The position numbers and the translations under genes are program-made. DNA of 64,000 bases. Source: an uncultured Clostridia bacterium (GTDB taxonomy: Bacteria; Bacillota; Clostridia; Oscillospirales; Acutalibacteraceae). Position 1 is the first letter of the stretch. Each line of letters begins with the position of its first letter. Below are positions 16,480 to 27,537 of this stretch, piece by piece. The stretch covers positions 1 to 64,000 of the forward strand of contig CALYBL010000014.1 in assembly GCA_944412495.1 (NCBI GenBank), in the 5' to 3' direction. The notes beneath the pieces were generated by a model. The model was not told the DNA's origin and did no database searches. It saw nothing but the letters and a program-made list of their open reading frames with translations.

Positions 16480-17424
16480 CTAATTAATCCTAACTGAATA
16501 CCGTAACTCACCTGCCCCGCTGTAATTGCAAGCCGCGCTGACGCCCTCAAACTGCTCGTAGAGGTCGTCAGTAAGGCTCAGCCTTATCCCCACAATATTG
16601 CTGTTTATTCCAAAATCGGCATATCCGCCGACATTTCTTTCGTCCGTATTCTGCGGCTGCTGCCTAAGTACATAATTCAAATCGCCCGAGTACACCGTGA
16701 CAAACTGCTGGAACTTATTCTCCTGAAGCTCGGTTTCGGACACCGCCTTGCGTGTGTTTATATTATATGATATCTGGCTGTATTCTATATTGTCGCCGCC
16801 CTCAAATATTATGCGGAATGCGCTTATGCCCACCCTGCTGTCAGAGCCGCCTGTCACGCTGTAGGTGAGGCGCCCCGTCTCCTTCTCATATCTCAGGCTT
16901 AGCCACTGCGGCTCTCTTATATATGCCTCAGCCCGCTGCATCTGTTCGCCCTCGTCGGTCTGGACCGTGCCCACTGTGCAGCCGTATTCTGCGATAACAA
17001 TGTCCACCGTAACATATCTGCTGAAGGTGCGGGTAAAGGCCTGCGCCATGCCGACATACCTTTCTCCCGCTTCGGCATACGCCTCATCCGGACTATATAC
17101 CGAGCTGTCCATTGTCATAAGCGCATACATCGACGGATATCTCTCAATAAAGCTCTCGTCCACTATTATTCCGGATTCATACTGCTGTATCTCCTCATAT
17201 ATCCTGCTTATCTCGTCGCTGCCGCTGTACGGCTGACCCACAGCCGCCGGCTCGGCCGTAAAGGTATATTCCTGTATATGCACATTTCGCGATTCTATCA
17301 GAACATACAGAAGTATAGCAATAAGCAGCGCAAGGCTTACAAAAAAAACTACACCGTATTTAGCCTTAGTATAATAATTTCTATCCTCGCGGTCGTCCTT
17401 TACAAAAAGTAATTTTTTGCGCAT
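16480..17424 (-). CDS. Single-pass membrane protein of unknown function
   Basis: A 314-residue protein with a short basic cytoplasmic start (MRKKLLFVKDDREDRNYYTK), one membrane helix at about 28-46 (VVFFVSLALLIAILLYVLIE) and a large extracytoplasmic domain. The ectodomain is rich in beta-strand patterns (FQQFVTVYSGDLNYVL, then FGINSNIVGIRLSLTDDLYE) without catalytic motifs I can name. Near residue 55 lies a proline-glycine turn after which charged helices begin. It lies just upstream of the calcium ATPase gene on the same strand (38 bp gap), so the two may be an operon. No family recognised. Confidence 0.75.
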   Translation of the reverse strand: MRKKLLFVKDDREDRNYYTKAKYGVVFFVSLALLIAILLYVLIESRNVHIQEYTFTAEPAAVGQPYSGSDEISRIYEEIQQYESGIIVDESFIERYPSMYALMTMDSSVYSPDEAYAEAGERYVGMAQAFTRTFSRYVTVDIVIAEYGCTVGTVQTDEGEQMQRAEAYIREPQWLSLRYEKETGRLTYSVTGGSDSRVGISAFRIIFEGGDNIEYSQISYNINTRKAVSETELQENKFQQFVTVYSGDLNYVLRQQPQNTDERNVGGYADFGINSNIVGIRLSLTDDLYEQFEGVSAACNYSGAGELRYSVRIN

Positions 17425-17561
17425 GTCTTTCCTCTCACATCAACGGTTTTGTTTATAAACACAATTACATAAAAAATTAATCGCCTTTTTGCCGCGGCCG
17501 CCGCTTTTATGAACCATACCAATCCTCATGCCGCGGCTCGTATAGGTTATGTTATTTTTTC

Positions 17562-18416
17562 TTACCGCTCTGCCAGAGCGTCGGAAATGCGGGCAAAATC
17601 CTCTAACAGAAGCCGCTCCGCCCGTATGCTCTCGGGCACTCCCGCCGAACGGAGCACCGGCAGCAGCTCGTCCTTAGGTATGCCAAGCCCTGAGGAAAGC
17701 GAGTTTAAAAGCGTCTTCCTCCGCTGTAAAAAGGCAGCCCTTATGACACGGAACAGCATTTTCTCGCTCTTTACCTTAACCGGCGGCTCGTCATATATAT
17801 CGAGCCTTATGACCGCACTGTCGACCTTCGGCGCGGGGTAAAAGGAGCCGGCCGGCACATTGAAAAGCCGGCGCACCGATGCATAGTATGAAACGGACGC
17901 CGTAATTGCGCCGCTCTGACGGCTGCCGGGTCCGGCACACAGCCTGTCTGCCGCCTCGCGCTGAACCATTACCGTTATCGCTTTCGCCGGCGTTTTCTCC
18001 TCAAGCAGCTTCATTATTACCGGCGAGGTTATATAATATGGCAGGTTCGCACATATCACTACGTCCCCGCCGTCAAAGCTGCCGGCTATAAGCCTGTTTA
18101 TATCAAGCTCCATTATATCAGCATTTAAGACGGTTATATTGTCGAATTGGGCGAGCGTTTCGCCAAGTACCGGCAGCAGCCTTTTATCAAGCTCCACCGC
18201 CACGACCCTCTTCGCAATCAGGGCAAGCTCGCGGGTAAGCACACCAAAGCCCGGGCCTATCTCTATTACGCAATTTCCGGCAGCGCCGCTGAGCTGCGCC
18301 ATCCGCGGACAGACAGACGAATCTACAAGAAAATTCTGGCCAAGCCCCTTTGAGGGAGAAAGCCCGTGCTTTGCCATTATTTCCTTTACAGCTCTTACGC
18401 TCGCTAAGCTCTGCAT
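17562..18416 (-). CDS. rsmA: 16S rRNA (adenine1518/1519-N6)-dimethyltransferase RsmA
   Basis: A 284-residue KsgA/RsmA enzyme that dimethylates two adjacent adenines near the 3' end of 16S rRNA during small-subunit assembly. The start is the internal ATG at 18416, preceded by AGAGGGAAGCAG; the frame runs further upstream without a better site. Motifs: LGQNFLVDSSV near the N-terminus, SAM loop EIGPGFGVLTREL, acidic loop VVAVELDKRLLPVL, and the catalytic NLPYYITSPV. The C-terminal helical domain has FYPAPKVDSAVIRL. It is divergent from the dCMP deaminase gene. Confidence 0.95.
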   Translation of the reverse strand: MQSLASVRAVKEIMAKHGLSPSKGLGQNFLVDSSVCPRMAQLSGAAGNCVIEIGPGFGVLTRELALIAKRVVAVELDKRLLPVLGETLAQFDNITVLNADIMELDINRLIAGSFDGGDVVICANLPYYITSPVIMKLLEEKTPAKAITVMVQREAADRLCAGPGSRQSGAITASVSYYASVRRLFNVPAGSFYPAPKVDSAVIRLDIYDEPPVKVKSEKMLFRVIRAAFLQRRKTLLNSLSSGLGIPKDELLPVLRSAGVPESIRAERLLLEDFARISDALAER

Positions 18417-18730
18417 CTGCTTCCCTCTCAGCATCCGTCCCAAAACGGTGTATACTCCCACAATTTAACATCAATTATAGCATGAATCATCGAGCTTTAC
18501 AATCGTTAAGATATTTTTTAACAAGCTATTGGTTAAGCGGTGGAGAAATATTTTCCTCTGCTTGCAAAATCAATAACCTTTGGAAAAGGCGGAGAAAATC
18601 CGGATTATTCATCTATTGCGCAGCCTTGCTTAATAAAAGCCCTCAAAAAGCCGCAGAACCTGTATTATCCACTTGAAAAGAGTCGGAGGATATTATAAAA
18701 TAATTTGTAGAAAATTTAGGAGGGGACGTT
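18417..18730. other. Divergent intergenic region of rsmA and dCMP deaminase
   Basis: AT-rich, with no gene. It should carry promoters for both directions. TTATCCACT (18665-18673) resembles a DnaA box, but it stands alone. A good ribosome-binding site (AGGAGGGG) lies before 18731. Confidence 0.4.
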
Positions 18731-19219
18731 ATGGAACGCACCGACAAGCATAATTATTATCTTGATATTGCGCAGACGGTCAGCGAGAGAAGCACATGCC
18801 TGAGAAGGCATTTCGGCGCAATAATCGTGGTGAAGGACCAGATTATAGCCACCGGCTACAACGGCGCGCCGAGAGGCCGACGCAACTGCATAGACCTGCA
18901 GTACTGTATGCGCGAAAAGCTTAACATCCCGCGCGGCGAGCGGTATGAGCTCTGCCGCTCCGTTCATGCTGAGGCAAACTGCATCATAAGCGCGCCCCGC
19001 AGCGAAATGATTGGCGGCACGCTGTACATGGCGTGTGTAAACCCCAAGACCGGCGAATTAGAGCAGGGCACAACCTCCTGCGCCATGTGCAAGCGGCTTA
19101 TTATAAACGCCGGCATCGACAGGGTAATAGTCAGAGAGACCAGGGATAAATGGACCGAATACCTCGCGCGCGACTGGATATTCAACGACGATTCTCTGAG
19201 TGATACCTTCGGATATTAA
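18731..19219 (+). CDS. Deoxycytidylate (dCMP) deaminase
   Basis: A 162-residue zinc deaminase of the dCMP deaminase/ComEB family, which converts dCMP to dUMP for dTTP supply. Zinc-site motifs are present: HAEAN (His ligand and catalytic Glu, about 79-83) and TSCAMCKRLI (two Cys ligands, about 112-121), where the usual PCxxC is SCxxC. The N-terminal strand GAIIVVKDQIIATGYNGAPR is characteristic. The C-terminus (DDSLSDTFGY) is longer than the core. Start supported by AGGAGGGG. Monocistronic, ending before the terminator at 19388. Confidence 0.92.
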   Translation: MERTDKHNYYLDIAQTVSERSTCLRRHFGAIIVVKDQIIATGYNGAPRGRRNCIDLQYCMREKLNIPRGERYELCRSVHAEANCIISAPRSEMIGGTLYMACVNPKTGELEQGTTSCAMCKRLIINAGIDRVIVRETRDKWTEYLARDWIFNDDSLSDTFGY

Positions 19220-19706
19220 CATACTCTTGCCATCATCTGAGTAATTTGCCGTTAATCGTCATATCTGACTCTGCCGTCATGTTTTCCACAGAGATTTATT
19301 TTTGTGTCAAAAAACGCGGCGGCAGGTTAAAGGACGCATAGACGCATATAAGTTAATCTCTTGCGCCGGATAAATATTAAAAAGCTTAGCGCCGCCTGAA
19401 ATTCAGGCGGCGCTTTTATTCTTTTAAGCAGGAAGGCTGCTGTGTTCGCCGTAAGAATATATCAAACATCTTGCTTAAGCTGTCGGAAAGCGAACCCGAT
19501 GTGCCGAAAAAGCGCCGGCGCGGCGCATTTTCACATTTTTACCCTTGCCGGGCTTTCGGATTAATGAGGCTTTTAACACAGCACGCGCGTAAATCAGCCG
19601 CTTAAAACCATATTGTGTTCGGCTCCCAGCAGCTTAGGGCCTTTGTAAGCCCTCGGCAACCGCTTTGCGGGCTTAATCTGCGCCTGCCATACCTCGGACT
19701 GAAGCG
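19220..19706. other. Gap between convergent dCMP deaminase and gyrA
   Basis: No gene recognised. It contains the strong hairpin at 19388-19416; the rest (19417-19706) is GC-richer and shows nothing. Confidence 0.4.
19388..19416 (+). terminator. Intrinsic terminator
   Basis: A near-perfect 12-bp stem (GCGCCGCCTGAA and its complement) followed by TTTT. It ends the dCMP deaminase transcript. Confidence 0.8.
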
Positions 19707-22208
19707 TTACTCCTGCTCTTTATCATTCTCAGGGCTTACGTCGGCCGATTCACCGCCGGAAAATTCCTGCTCATCGTCCTCTTCATCGGAATGCGGCACC
19801 ACCGACAGTGTAACAATGGCGTCGCCCTCGCCCACACGCATTACGCGGACACCCTTTGCCGGGCGCGCAAACGTGCTTATCTCGCACACCGGCACCCTTA
19901 TCAGCACACCGCTCTGCGATATCATTATGACGTCGTCATTTTGCCCTGCCGAAGCAATGGCAGCTACTCTGCCGAACCTTTCAGTGCGGTAGTTGAGTAT
20001 GCCCTTGCCGCCCCTGAACTGCAGGCGATAATCGTCAAACGGGCTGCGGCGGCCAAAGCCCGTCTCAGTGACCGTCAGCAGGTCGGCGTCGTCAGTAACT
20101 ACCGCCATGCCGACCACACAGTCGCCGTCTTTAAGCGTTATGCTCTTTACCCCGCGCGCCGTCCTGCCCAGCGGACGTGCGTCATTTTCATCAAAGCGTA
20201 TCGCCATGCCGTCCCTTGTTCCTATTATAAGCTCACTTTCGCCGTTTGTGAGCGCAACCCAGCAAAGCTCGTCATCATCGTCTATGTTTATGGCAATAAG
20301 CCCGGATTTGCGGACATTATCATACGCCGAAAGCACCGTGCGCTTTATTATGCCCTTCCGCGTCACCATGCACAGATATTTGCCCTCGCTGTCATCGTCG
20401 GATTTCAGCATGGCGGTTATTTTTTCATCCGGCTCAAGCTGTAAGATGTTTATTATGTTCATGCCCTTTGACGTGCGGCTGCCCTCCGGCACCTCGTACG
20501 CCTTGAGCCGGAACAAACGGCCGGTGTTCGTGAAGAACATGATATTATCGTGCGACATGCAGGCAAGCATATACTCGGCAAAATCCTCCTCACGCGTCGA
20601 CATGCCGGTTATGCCGCGTCCGCCGCGGCGCTGCGTGCGGTACACGTCGGCACCTATACGCTTGATGTAGCCCTTGTCCGTCAGCGTGAGTATCGTCTTC
20701 TCAAGCGGTATGAGGTCCTCGATGTCAACCTCACCGCTTACCGCCGTTATCTCTGTGCGGCGCTCATCCTTGTAGTTGTCATAGAGCCTCAGCGCCTCTT
20801 CCTTTACTATCGTCAGCACGCGTCCGTGCTCCGACAATATGGCCTTGTACTCTGCTATCTTCTCGACAAGCTCCGCCAGCTCTTCTTCTATCTTCGTGCG
20901 CTCGAGTCCCGTCAGCTGTCCGAGACGCATCTGAACAATGGCCGTCGCCTGAACGTCGTCGAGTCCGAAGCGCTCCATGAGCTGCTCCTTGCCCTCCGTC
21001 ACGTTCTTCGCCGCGCGGAGTATCGATATAACCTCGTCTATAAAGTCAAGTGCTATTTTAAGTCCCTCAAGAATGTGCTCCCTTTCCTCCGCCTTGCGCA
21101 GGTCATAGCGCGTGCGGCGCTCCACTATCTCGCACTGATGGTCGATGTAGTGCTGGAGCATCTCCTTAAGATTTAATATTTTAGGCTGGCCGTCGACAAG
21201 CGCCAGCATTATAACGCCGAAGGTCGTCTGAAGCTGGGTGTAGGTGAAAAGCTGGTTGAGTATTATCTGAGGATTGGCGTCGCGCTTGAGCTCGACTACT
21301 ATGCGTATGCCCTCGCGGTTGGAGAAATCTACGACATAATCTATGCCCTCTATGCGCTTTTCGGTGACGAGAGTATTTATTCCCTTAACAAGATTCTGCT
21401 TGTTTACGCCGTACGGTATCTCGGTTATAACTATTCTGTAGCGGCCGGATTTTGTCTCCTCAATCTCCGTCCTTGCGCGCACTGTTATATGTCCGCGTCC
21501 GGTTGAATAGGCGGCGCGTATTCCTGCGCGGCCCATTATTATTGCGCCTGTCGGGAAGTCCGGGCCCTTTATGTAGTTGTTGAGCTCGTCTATGCTCATG
21601 TCCGGATTGTCAATGAGCTCGCACATGCCTGTTATAACCTCGCCGAGGTTGTGCGGCGGAATATTGGTGGCCATGCCGACGGCTATGCCCGACGAGCCGT
21701 TTACAAGCAGCTGCGGAAAACGTGCCGGGAGCACATCCGGCTCCTTTAAGCGGTCATCATAGTTTGAGGAAAAATTAACCGTATCCTTTTCAATATCAGT
21801 GAGCATCTCTACAGCTATCTTGCTGAGGCGGGCCTCCGTATACCTGTACGCAGCCGCAGGAAAGCCGTCTATTGAGCCGAAGTTGCCGTGCCCGTCAACC
21901 AGCATATATCTGAGCGAAAAGTCCTGCGCCATGCGCACCAGCGCATCATACACCGACGAGTCACCGTGCGGATGATAACGTCCCAGCACAGAGCCTACCG
22001 TGTCCGCGCACTTGCGGTAAGGCTTGTCCGGTGTGAGCGAATTTTCGTACATGGTGTAAAGTATGCGCCTGTGCACCGGCTTTAGCCCGTCCCTTACGTC
22101 GGGCAGCGCCCTGCTCACTATTACCGACATGGAGTAGTCAAGATACGATTTCTGCATCTCATCGACTATTTCTACCGGTATTATCTTTTGTCCCTGTAGC
22201 TCTTCCAT
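19707..22208 (-). CDS. gyrA: DNA gyrase subunit A
   Basis: An 833-residue gyrase A subunit, the DNA-cleaving half of the ATP-dependent supercoiling enzyme. The N-terminal winged-helix domain has the quinolone region [19 protein letters not shown] with Ser and Asp at the two positions usually mutated in resistance, so it is wild-type there. The catalytic Tyr lies in [12 protein letters not shown]. The coiled-coil region ([20 protein letters not shown]) and C-terminal beta-pinwheel are complete; the GyrA box appears as [10 protein letters not shown], which together with the gyrB partner favours gyrase over topoisomerase IV. The last 25 residues are acidic. It lies 117 bp downstream of gyrB. Confidence 0.97.
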   Translation of the reverse strand: MEELQGQKIIPVEIVDEMQKSYLDYSMSVIVSRALPDVRDGLKPVHRRILYTMYENSLTPDKPYRKCADTVGSVLGRYHPHGDSSVYDALVRMAQDFSLRYMLVDGHGNFGSIDGFPAAAYRYTEARLSKIAVEMLTDIEKDTVNFSSNYDDRLKEPDVLPARFPQLLVNGSSGIAVGMATNIPPHNLGEVITGMCELIDNPDMSIDELNNYIKGPDFPTGAIIMGRAGIRAAYSTGRGHITVRARTEIEETKSGRYRIVITEIPYGVNKQNLVKGINTLVTEKRIEGIDYVVDFSNREGIRIVVELKRDANPQIILNQLFTYTQLQTTFGVIMLALVDGQPKILNLKEMLQHYIDHQCEIVERRTRYDLRKAEEREHILEGLKIALDFIDEVISILRAAKNVTEGKEQLMERFGLDDVQATAIVQMRLGQLTGLERTKIEEELAELVEKIAEYKAILSEHGRVLTIVKEEALRLYDNYKDERRTEITAVSGEVDIEDLIPLEKTILTLTDKGYIKRIGADVYRTQRRGGRGITGMSTREEDFAEYMLACMSHDNIMFFTNTGRLFRLKAYEVPEGSRTSKGMNIINILQLEPDEKITAMLKSDDDSEGKYLCMVTRKGIIKRTVLSAYDNVRKSGLIAINIDDDDELCWVALTNGESELIIGTRDGMAIRFDENDARPLGRTARGVKSITLKDGDCVVGMAVVTDDADLLTVTETGFGRRSPFDDYRLQFRGGKGILNYRTERFGRVAAIASAGQNDDVIMISQSGVLIRVPVCEISTFARPAKGVRVMRVGEGDAIVTLSVVPHSDEEDDEQEFSGGESADVSPENDKEQE

Positions 22209-22325
22209 TAAAAGTCACCTTTCCGATTAAGGTCCTTAATCATTTTTAAAATTTAGCCTGTGTTATGTCGGCACAGCCGTATATCTCCCGATTAAAGCAT
22301 AATCACAAATACGGCTAAGCATATG

Positions 22326-24257
22326 CTATACGTCAAGATTCTGAACATATACGGCATTTTCTTCAATGAATCTGCGGCGCGGCTCCACCTCGTCACCCAT
22401 AAGCACATGGAATACATCATCCGCCTTTTCCGCGTCCTCAAGCGTGACCTTGAGCATAGTGCGGAACTCCGGATTCATAGTCGTATCCCACAGCTGCTCG
22501 GCATCCATTTCACCAAGGCCCTTGTATCTCTGTATGGTGACGTTTCCGCCCATTTCGGCAATATACATGTCTCTCTCACTGTCGGAAAATGCGTATTTTA
22601 CATTTTTGCCGCGCTTTATCTCATACAGCGGCGGCTGCGCAAGATATATGTGCCCCTCCTCAATAAGCTTGGGCATGTGCCTGAAAAAGAAGGTAAGCAG
22701 CAGCGTGCGTATGTGCGAGCCGTCGACATCAGCATCCGCCATTATTATGACCTTGTCATAGCGCAGCTTTGTTATGTCAAAGTCGTCGCCTATGCCTGTG
22801 CCCAGCGCTATTATTACGGGCGCCAGCTTGTCGTTGCCGTATACCTTGTCGAGGCGCGCCTTTTCGACGTTGAGCATTTTGCCCCAAAGCGGCAGTATGG
22901 CCTGATAATTTCTGTCCCTGCCCTTTATGGCAGAGCCGCCGGCGCTGTCGCCCTCGACTATATATATTTCCGTGATGCTCGAATCGTCGGATATGCAGTC
23001 GGCCAGCTTTTCCGGCATTCTCACGCGCGAAAGACCGGTCTTGCTGCGCTGCAGGTCCCTCGCCTTCTGCGCCGCCTCCCTCGCGTTGGACGCGGCCATC
23101 GCCTTGTCTATTATTACCCTCGCAGTCGACGGATTATCCTCCAAAAACTGAGTGAGCTTCTCCGTCATTATGGAGTTTACCAGCGTACCCATGGACGTGT
23201 TGCCGAGCTTGGCCTTTGTCTGTCCCTCAAACTGCGCGTTCTTAAGCTTTACGGAGATTATGGCTATAATACCCTCCTGCACGTCCTCGCCCTTGAGATT
23301 TGCATCGCTTTCCTTCAGTATTTTGAATTTTCGAGCATAGCTGTTGAGCACACGCGTGAGCGCCGTCTTAAAAGCCTGCTCATGCGTTCCGCCGTCAACC
23401 GTGTTGATGTCGTTTGCAAAGCTTACTATTTTCGTATCATAGCCGCTGTTGTACTGAAAGGCTATCTCAGCCATGTCATCGGTGTTTTTGCCTTCTATAT
23501 ATACTACATCGTCATGCAGCGCCTCTTTGCGGCTTTTTTCCAGCAGAAATTCACAGTAGCTTCTTATTCCGCCCTCATAATGGAGCACATCCGTGCGGTT
23601 TTCCTCATCCTCGCGAGTATCGGTAAGAATAATCTTTACTCCGGCATTCAAAAATGCCTGCTCTCTGAGTCTTGTGAGAAGCGTGTCATAGCTGTAATGC
23701 GTCGTATCGGTAAATATCTGCTCGTCTGAACGGAAGGTTACAGTCGTGCCGGTCTCGTTCGTCTCCTCACCCTTCTGAAGATCGCTTTCGGGAGTACCCC
23801 TCTTAAACCGCTGGCGGTATACGTTTTTGCCGTCTTTTACCTCGACCTCGAGCCACCTCGAAAGTGCATTGACGACGGATGCGCCGACTCCGTGAAGTCC
23901 GCCGGAGACCTTATAGCCCGCACCGCCGAATTTGCCGCCGGCATGCAGCGTCGTAAATACAACGGTAACGGCAGATATTCCCATTTTAGGCTGAATGCCG
24001 ACAGGTATGCCGCGGCCGTTGTCCGTTACCCTTATAACGTCGTCGTCAAGTATTTCCACCTTTATTTCGTCGCAGTAGCCCGCGAGCGCCTCATCTATAG
24101 CGTTGTCCACAATTTCGTAAACAAGATGATGAAGGCCTCTCTCGCCGGTCGAGCCTATATACATGCCCGGACGCTTCCTTACAGCCTCCAGCCCCTCGAG
24201 CACCTGTATCTGGGTGGAGTCATATTTCTGGCCCGAAACCGGTGTGTTTTTATCCAT
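22326..24257 (-). CDS. gyrB: DNA gyrase subunit B
   Basis: A 643-residue gyrase B subunit, the ATPase half of gyrase, of normal Gram-positive length (no proteobacterial insertion). GHKL ATPase motifs: [22 protein letters not shown] and [14 protein letters not shown]. The TOPRIM domain has EGDSAGGSA and the metal-binding DADVDGSH. In the segment [14 protein letters not shown] a Trp replaces the Lys/Arg of the E. coli enzyme; I have seen this in clostridial sequences, and I do not read it as damage. It belongs to the leftward cluster dnaA-dnaN-yaaA-recF-remB-gyrB-gyrA and starts 19 bp after remB. Confidence 0.97.
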   Translation of the reverse strand: MDKNTPVSGQKYDSTQIQVLEGLEAVRKRPGMYIGSTGERGLHHLVYEIVDNAIDEALAGYCDEIKVEILDDDVIRVTDNGRGIPVGIQPKMGISAVTVVFTTLHAGGKFGGAGYKVSGGLHGVGASVVNALSRWLEVEVKDGKNVYRQRFKRGTPESDLQKGEETNETGTTVTFRSDEQIFTDTTHYSYDTLLTRLREQAFLNAGVKIILTDTREDEENRTDVLHYEGGIRSYCEFLLEKSRKEALHDDVVYIEGKNTDDMAEIAFQYNSGYDTKIVSFANDINTVDGGTHEQAFKTALTRVLNSYARKFKILKESDANLKGEDVQEGIIAIISVKLKNAQFEGQTKAKLGNTSMGTLVNSIMTEKLTQFLEDNPSTARVIIDKAMAASNAREAAQKARDLQRSKTGLSRVRMPEKLADCISDDSSITEIYIVEGDSAGGSAIKGRDRNYQAILPLWGKMLNVEKARLDKVYGNDKLAPVIIALGTGIGDDFDITKLRYDKVIIMADADVDGSHIRTLLLTFFFRHMPKLIEEGHIYLAQPPLYEIKRGKNVKYAFSDSERDMYIAEMGGNVTIQRYKGLGEMDAEQLWDTTMNPEFRTMLKVTLEDAEKADDVFHVLMGDEVEPRRRFIEENAVYVQNLDV

Positions 24258-24276
24258 GCTTAAAATCAGCCTCCAA

Positions 24277-24546
24277 TTATTTTTTATTAAATCTATATAT
24301 CCGCCTTAGAAGCGTTGACGTCGATATCTGCGATATATATACATAAAGCCCTTGCACGCCGCTTTTGCGGTCGCACACCACAAATGACTTCGGCAGCTCG
24401 TCCGTTATATTTATGACATGTCCGTCCTTTTCCGCCTTTGCCAGAAAATCTCTCGTATTTTTTGATATCGTCGACGTGTCCAAATCGAAAACGCCTATTA
24501 TATCCTTTACGTTTACGGATATGTCCTGACCCAAGTGAAGATACAT
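24277..24546 (-). CDS. remB: RemB/DUF370 family regulator
   Basis: An 89-residue DUF370 protein (YaaB/RemB). It begins [20 protein letters not shown], the hallmark of the family, and contains [20 protein letters not shown]. The related RemA binds DNA and activates biofilm-matrix genes in Bacillus subtilis; RemB function is less clear. The gene sits between recF and gyrB as in most Firmicutes, 12 bp after recF and 19 bp before gyrB, so it is co-transcribed with them. Confidence 0.93.
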   Translation of the reverse strand: MYLHLGQDISVNVKDIIGVFDLDTSTISKNTRDFLAKAEKDGHVINITDELPKSFVVCDRKSGVQGLYVYISQISTSTLLRRIYRFNKK

Positions 24547-24558
24547 GTAGCCTTCCCC

Positions 24559-25656
24559 TTAATTTTCAAGCCGGCCTCCGGATATTTTATAACGGCTGCC
24601 GTCCGACATGCGGAGCACCTGCGATAGATCGCAGCAGGTTATAAATACCTGCCAGTTTTTTATGTGGTTGAGTATATAATCCTGCCGATTTTCATCAAGC
24701 TCGCTCATAACATCGTCCAAAAGCGCTATCGGCTGCTCGCCGAACGATTCTTTTATAACCGACGCTTCTGCAAGCTTTAAAGCTATCGCAGCCGAGCGCT
24801 GCTGTCCCTGCGAGCCGTACATTCTCGCCGACAGACCGTTTATGTCTATCGCTATGTCGTCCCTGTGCGGGCCGACGGAGGTCGTACCGTTGCTTATGTC
24901 CTCATCTCGCGAGCCTTTAAAGCTTTCTTTAAGCTTTATATAATTTTCCTTTTCACTGCTTAAATCGCCGCAGACAGTCTGAGGCGAATATTTTATGGCT
25001 ATATGCTCTGACATCCCGGATATTCCGTCATAAATCTCAACAGCGTAGCCTGCAAGCTTTTTTATATATTTATCCCTCAGCCGCATTATTTTTGCGCCAT
25101 AGTGCGAGGCCCTGTCCTCAAAGACCTCCATCATGTCAAAAAGCTCCGAATGCCATCTTATGTCCTTTAAAACGGCGTTTCTCTGCTTAAGCGCACGGCC
25201 GTATTCCCTCAGCACCGCCGAATATCTCGGAATTATCTGGGCTATTGCCTGGTCTGTAAACCTTCGGCGCGCCTGTGGGCCGTCGGTTATAAGCGTTAGG
25301 TGACTTGGTGAAAAAACGACCGCCTGAAAGCTTTCAGAAAGACCGGATACGGGCGACATATCAACGCCGTTGAGAGCCGCCGTACGCCCTGATTCTATGT
25401 CAATGCTTATCGTCTGCTCTCTTCCCTGTGACGTAAATGCCGCATTTACACTTGCCTTTTTTTCTCCGAATTTTATAAGCTCTCCGTCCTTTGCACCCCT
25501 GAAGGATTTGGCACCGCACAGAAGCCATATCGCTTCGAGTATGTTCGTCTTGCCCTGCGCATTTTCTCCGTATATTATATTTATCTCACCGCACGGCTCT
25601 ATCAGCAGCTCTTTTATATTTCTGAAATTTGTCAGCTGCAAACTGTCAAGCTTCAT
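24559..25656 (-). CDS. recF: DNA replication and repair protein RecF
   Basis: A 365-residue SMC-like ATPase that helps load RecA at gapped DNA. The N-terminus [12 protein letters not shown] leads to Walker [15 protein letters not shown] (about 31-44); the signature is [19 protein letters not shown] and Walker B is [16 protein letters not shown], both near the C-terminus. It overlaps the end of yaaA by 11 bp, so the two are translationally coupled. Length and order fit the origin-region copy of the gene. Confidence 0.96.
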   Translation of the reverse strand: MKLDSLQLTNFRNIKELLIEPCGEINIIYGENAQGKTNILEAIWLLCGAKSFRGAKDGELIKFGEKKASVNAAFTSQGREQTISIDIESGRTAALNGVDMSPVSGLSESFQAVVFSPSHLTLITDGPQARRRFTDQAIAQIIPRYSAVLREYGRALKQRNAVLKDIRWHSELFDMMEVFEDRASHYGAKIMRLRDKYIKKLAGYAVEIYDGISGMSEHIAIKYSPQTVCGDLSSEKENYIKLKESFKGSRDEDISNGTTSVGPHRDDIAIDINGLSARMYGSQGQQRSAAIALKLAEASVIKESFGEQPIALLDDVMSELDENRQDYILNHIKNWQVFITCCDLSQVLRMSDGSRYKISGGRLEN

Positions 25657-25861
25657 CGGCTACCTCTATTTCAGAGCCGGAACAGCTTATAATATCACCC
25701 GGCCGTATTTTTTTCCCGCGCATGGTGCATACCTCACCGTTTACGCATACCTCGCCGTCCTGTATCAAAAGCTTGGCCTCACCGCCGGTAAGTACCATGC
25801 CGCTGTATTTCAAAAGTGCGTCAAGCTTTATAAAATCCGTATTTATCCTGATTTTCTTCAT
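25646..25861 (-). CDS. yaaA: S4-domain RNA-binding protein YaaA (RlbA)
   Basis: A 71-residue protein made of one S4 RNA-binding domain: [20 protein letters not shown], then [20 protein letters not shown] and IRPGDIIS. In Firmicutes this gene is always between dnaN and recF and is linked to ribosome assembly. It overlaps recF by 11 bp and lies 127 bp after dnaN. Confidence 0.93.
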   Translation of the reverse strand: MKKIRINTDFIKLDALLKYSGMVLTGGEAKLLIQDGEVCVNGEVCTMRGKKIRPGDIISCSGSEIEVADEA

Positions 25862-25988
25862 TATTCTACCCTGCAGAAAATATCTCCATATTCAGCATTA
25901 TACTGCCGATTTGCTGAGCACGGAATAAATTTTACATTCCGTTTAATGCCCGTAAATACGGCAGTTTTTATAAAAATGCTATTTACTT

Positions 25989-27098
25989 TTACATGCTGCT
26001 CTTAAGCCTTACCGGCAGTACAAGGAATATAAATGTGTCTCCGTCCTTTGGCAGTATCTTTATAGGCGATACGGGTCCTGAAAGCTCAATTTTTACCTCG
26101 TCGCAGTCTGATGCAGCACGCAGCGCATCCAGCAAAAAGCGATTGTTCACACCAAGCTCTATTCTGTCGCCGTTTATATTTGCCGCTACGGAATCCACAC
26201 CGCGGCCCCTTGCAGTAACGCATGACGCTTTTATCATATTTTCGTCAAATATGCAGCGTACCGGACTCTTGTCCTGCTCAGTTATCATAAGCGATATACG
26301 CTCAATACAGTCAATAAGCTCGCGCGTTTTCACCGTTACCATTGTTGAGGCTGATGAAGGTATAGCGCTCTTATAATCTAAAAATTCACCCTCAAGCAGC
26401 CTTGATATTATGCTGTAATCACCTGTGTCGAATATTATATGACGCCCGCCAAGCCTTATATTTACCTTTTCATCCTCGCCGCCTATGAGCTTGCTTATTT
26501 CGTTAAGCGTCTTTCCGGGCACTACAAACGATGCGCTCTCCATTCCGGTTACGCTCTCCGTTCTTACGGCAAGCCTGTATCCGTCTACCGCAACAAGCCT
26601 TATGCTGTTGTCGTCTATTTCAAATAAAATTCCTGTATGTACCGGCTTTGAGTCGTTCTGAGACACGGCAAATATCGTCTGCTGTATCATGCTCCTTAAC
26701 AGCTCGCCGGAAAGCTCGGCGTTTTTGCCGCCGTCAACGATAGGAATGTCGGGATATTCCTCAGCAGAAAATCCAATTACCGAATATTCAGCCTCACCGG
26801 ACTTTATAAGCACTGTATATTTGTCGTCACATTCAAGGCTTACCTCGTCCGCCGGCATACGGCGCGTGATATCTGTGAGCAGTTTTGCATTTATTATAAC
26901 CGCACCCTCAGTTTTGATATCAGCGCTTATGCTCGTCTTTATTCCCATCTGCATATCATAGCCTGAAAGCGTAAGTGTGCCATCCTTTGCTGTAAGAAGT
27001 ATGCCCTCAAGCGCCGGTATCGTAGACTTTGACGGTACGGCGCGCTGCACTACCGAGCAGGCCTCGCTCAGCTTCTCTCTGCTGCATGTCAGTATCAT
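25989..27098 (-). CDS. dnaN: DNA polymerase III sliding clamp (beta subunit)
   Basis: A 369-residue beta clamp, made of three repeated domains that form the ring tethering DNA polymerase. The start MILTCSREKLSEACSVVQRA and motifs such as GILLTAKDGTLTLSGYDMQM are typical. The C-terminus ends FLVLPVRLKSSM; most clamps end near VxPxR, so a short tail is added. Preceded by AAAGGGAGG. The 439-bp gap up to dnaA carries the DnaA boxes. Confidence 0.96.
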   Translation of the reverse strand: MILTCSREKLSEACSVVQRAVPSKSTIPALEGILLTAKDGTLTLSGYDMQMGIKTSISADIKTEGAVIINAKLLTDITRRMPADEVSLECDDKYTVLIKSGEAEYSVIGFSAEEYPDIPIVDGGKNAELSGELLRSMIQQTIFAVSQNDSKPVHTGILFEIDDNSIRLVAVDGYRLAVRTESVTGMESASFVVPGKTLNEISKLIGGEDEKVNIRLGGRHIIFDTGDYSIISRLLEGEFLDYKSAIPSSASTMVTVKTRELIDCIERISLMITEQDKSPVRCIFDENMIKASCVTARGRGVDSVAANINGDRIELGVNNRFLLDALRAASDCDEVKIELSGPVSPIKILPKDGDTFIFLVLPVRLKSSM

Positions 27099-27537
27099 AA
27101 TATTATGGCCTCCCTTTAACTTTATCTTTTTTTGACGTCCGACGGATATATTAATATATATAATTATTAGTATTAGTAGTAGAGGGTGTTGATATTGTTG
27201 ATAAGTCCGACAGCACGCAAGCTTAAAGTAAAATCAGATTAATTTTTATTAAATTGCGGATGTTAAAAAGATGTTGATTAATTCATTGTTTTTATTATTT
27301 AAACATCAGACTTGAAAGCTTAATGTTAAATGTTAGAAAAATTATGGAAAAAATTTTCATTATGTAAATTCAGGTAAACTTGAGTAAATTTATCTTTAAA
27401 CAGATAATTGTAAAATATATGTTTAAAGGCTGTTGATAAGCTTAGAGTCAAGCTTTAAAATTCCGCATTAATTGCCGGATTAAGCCGATAAAATTTTTAA
27501 CAGTTTCAATTAATCTGAAATGTTAAAAGCTTTATCG
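27099..27537. other. Candidate replication origin segment (oriC) between dnaA and dnaN
   Basis: A strongly AT-rich non-coding gap with DnaA-box-like sites of the form TGTTGATAA (complement TTATCAACA): 27187-27195 (TGTTGATAT) directly abutting 27196-27204 (TGTTGATAA), 27272-27280 (TGTTGATTA) and 27431-27439 (TGTTGATAA). Weaker TGTTAAA-type sites lie between and after them. Runs of A/T at 27241-27420 could be the unwinding element. In Bacillus the boxes flank dnaA on both sides and unwinding is on the dnaN side, which matches this placement. The dnaN promoter must also lie here. Confidence 0.75.

Noticed and set aside
18665..18673. DnaA-box-like TTATCCACT
   Set aside because: It is isolated in the rsmA/deaminase gap with no AT-rich unwinding region or further boxes.
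22861..22920. Trp in the GyrB segment [10 protein letters not shown] as a resistance change
   Set aside because: The residue differs from the E. coli enzyme, but I recall it as normal in clostridial GyrB, and GyrA keeps its Ser and Asp.
22323..23729. A 468-codon frame on the plus strand opposite gyrB
   Set aside because: It lies wholly opposite gyrB, has no ribosome-binding site and encodes no familiar domain. Long antisense frames are common opposite GC-rich third codon positions.
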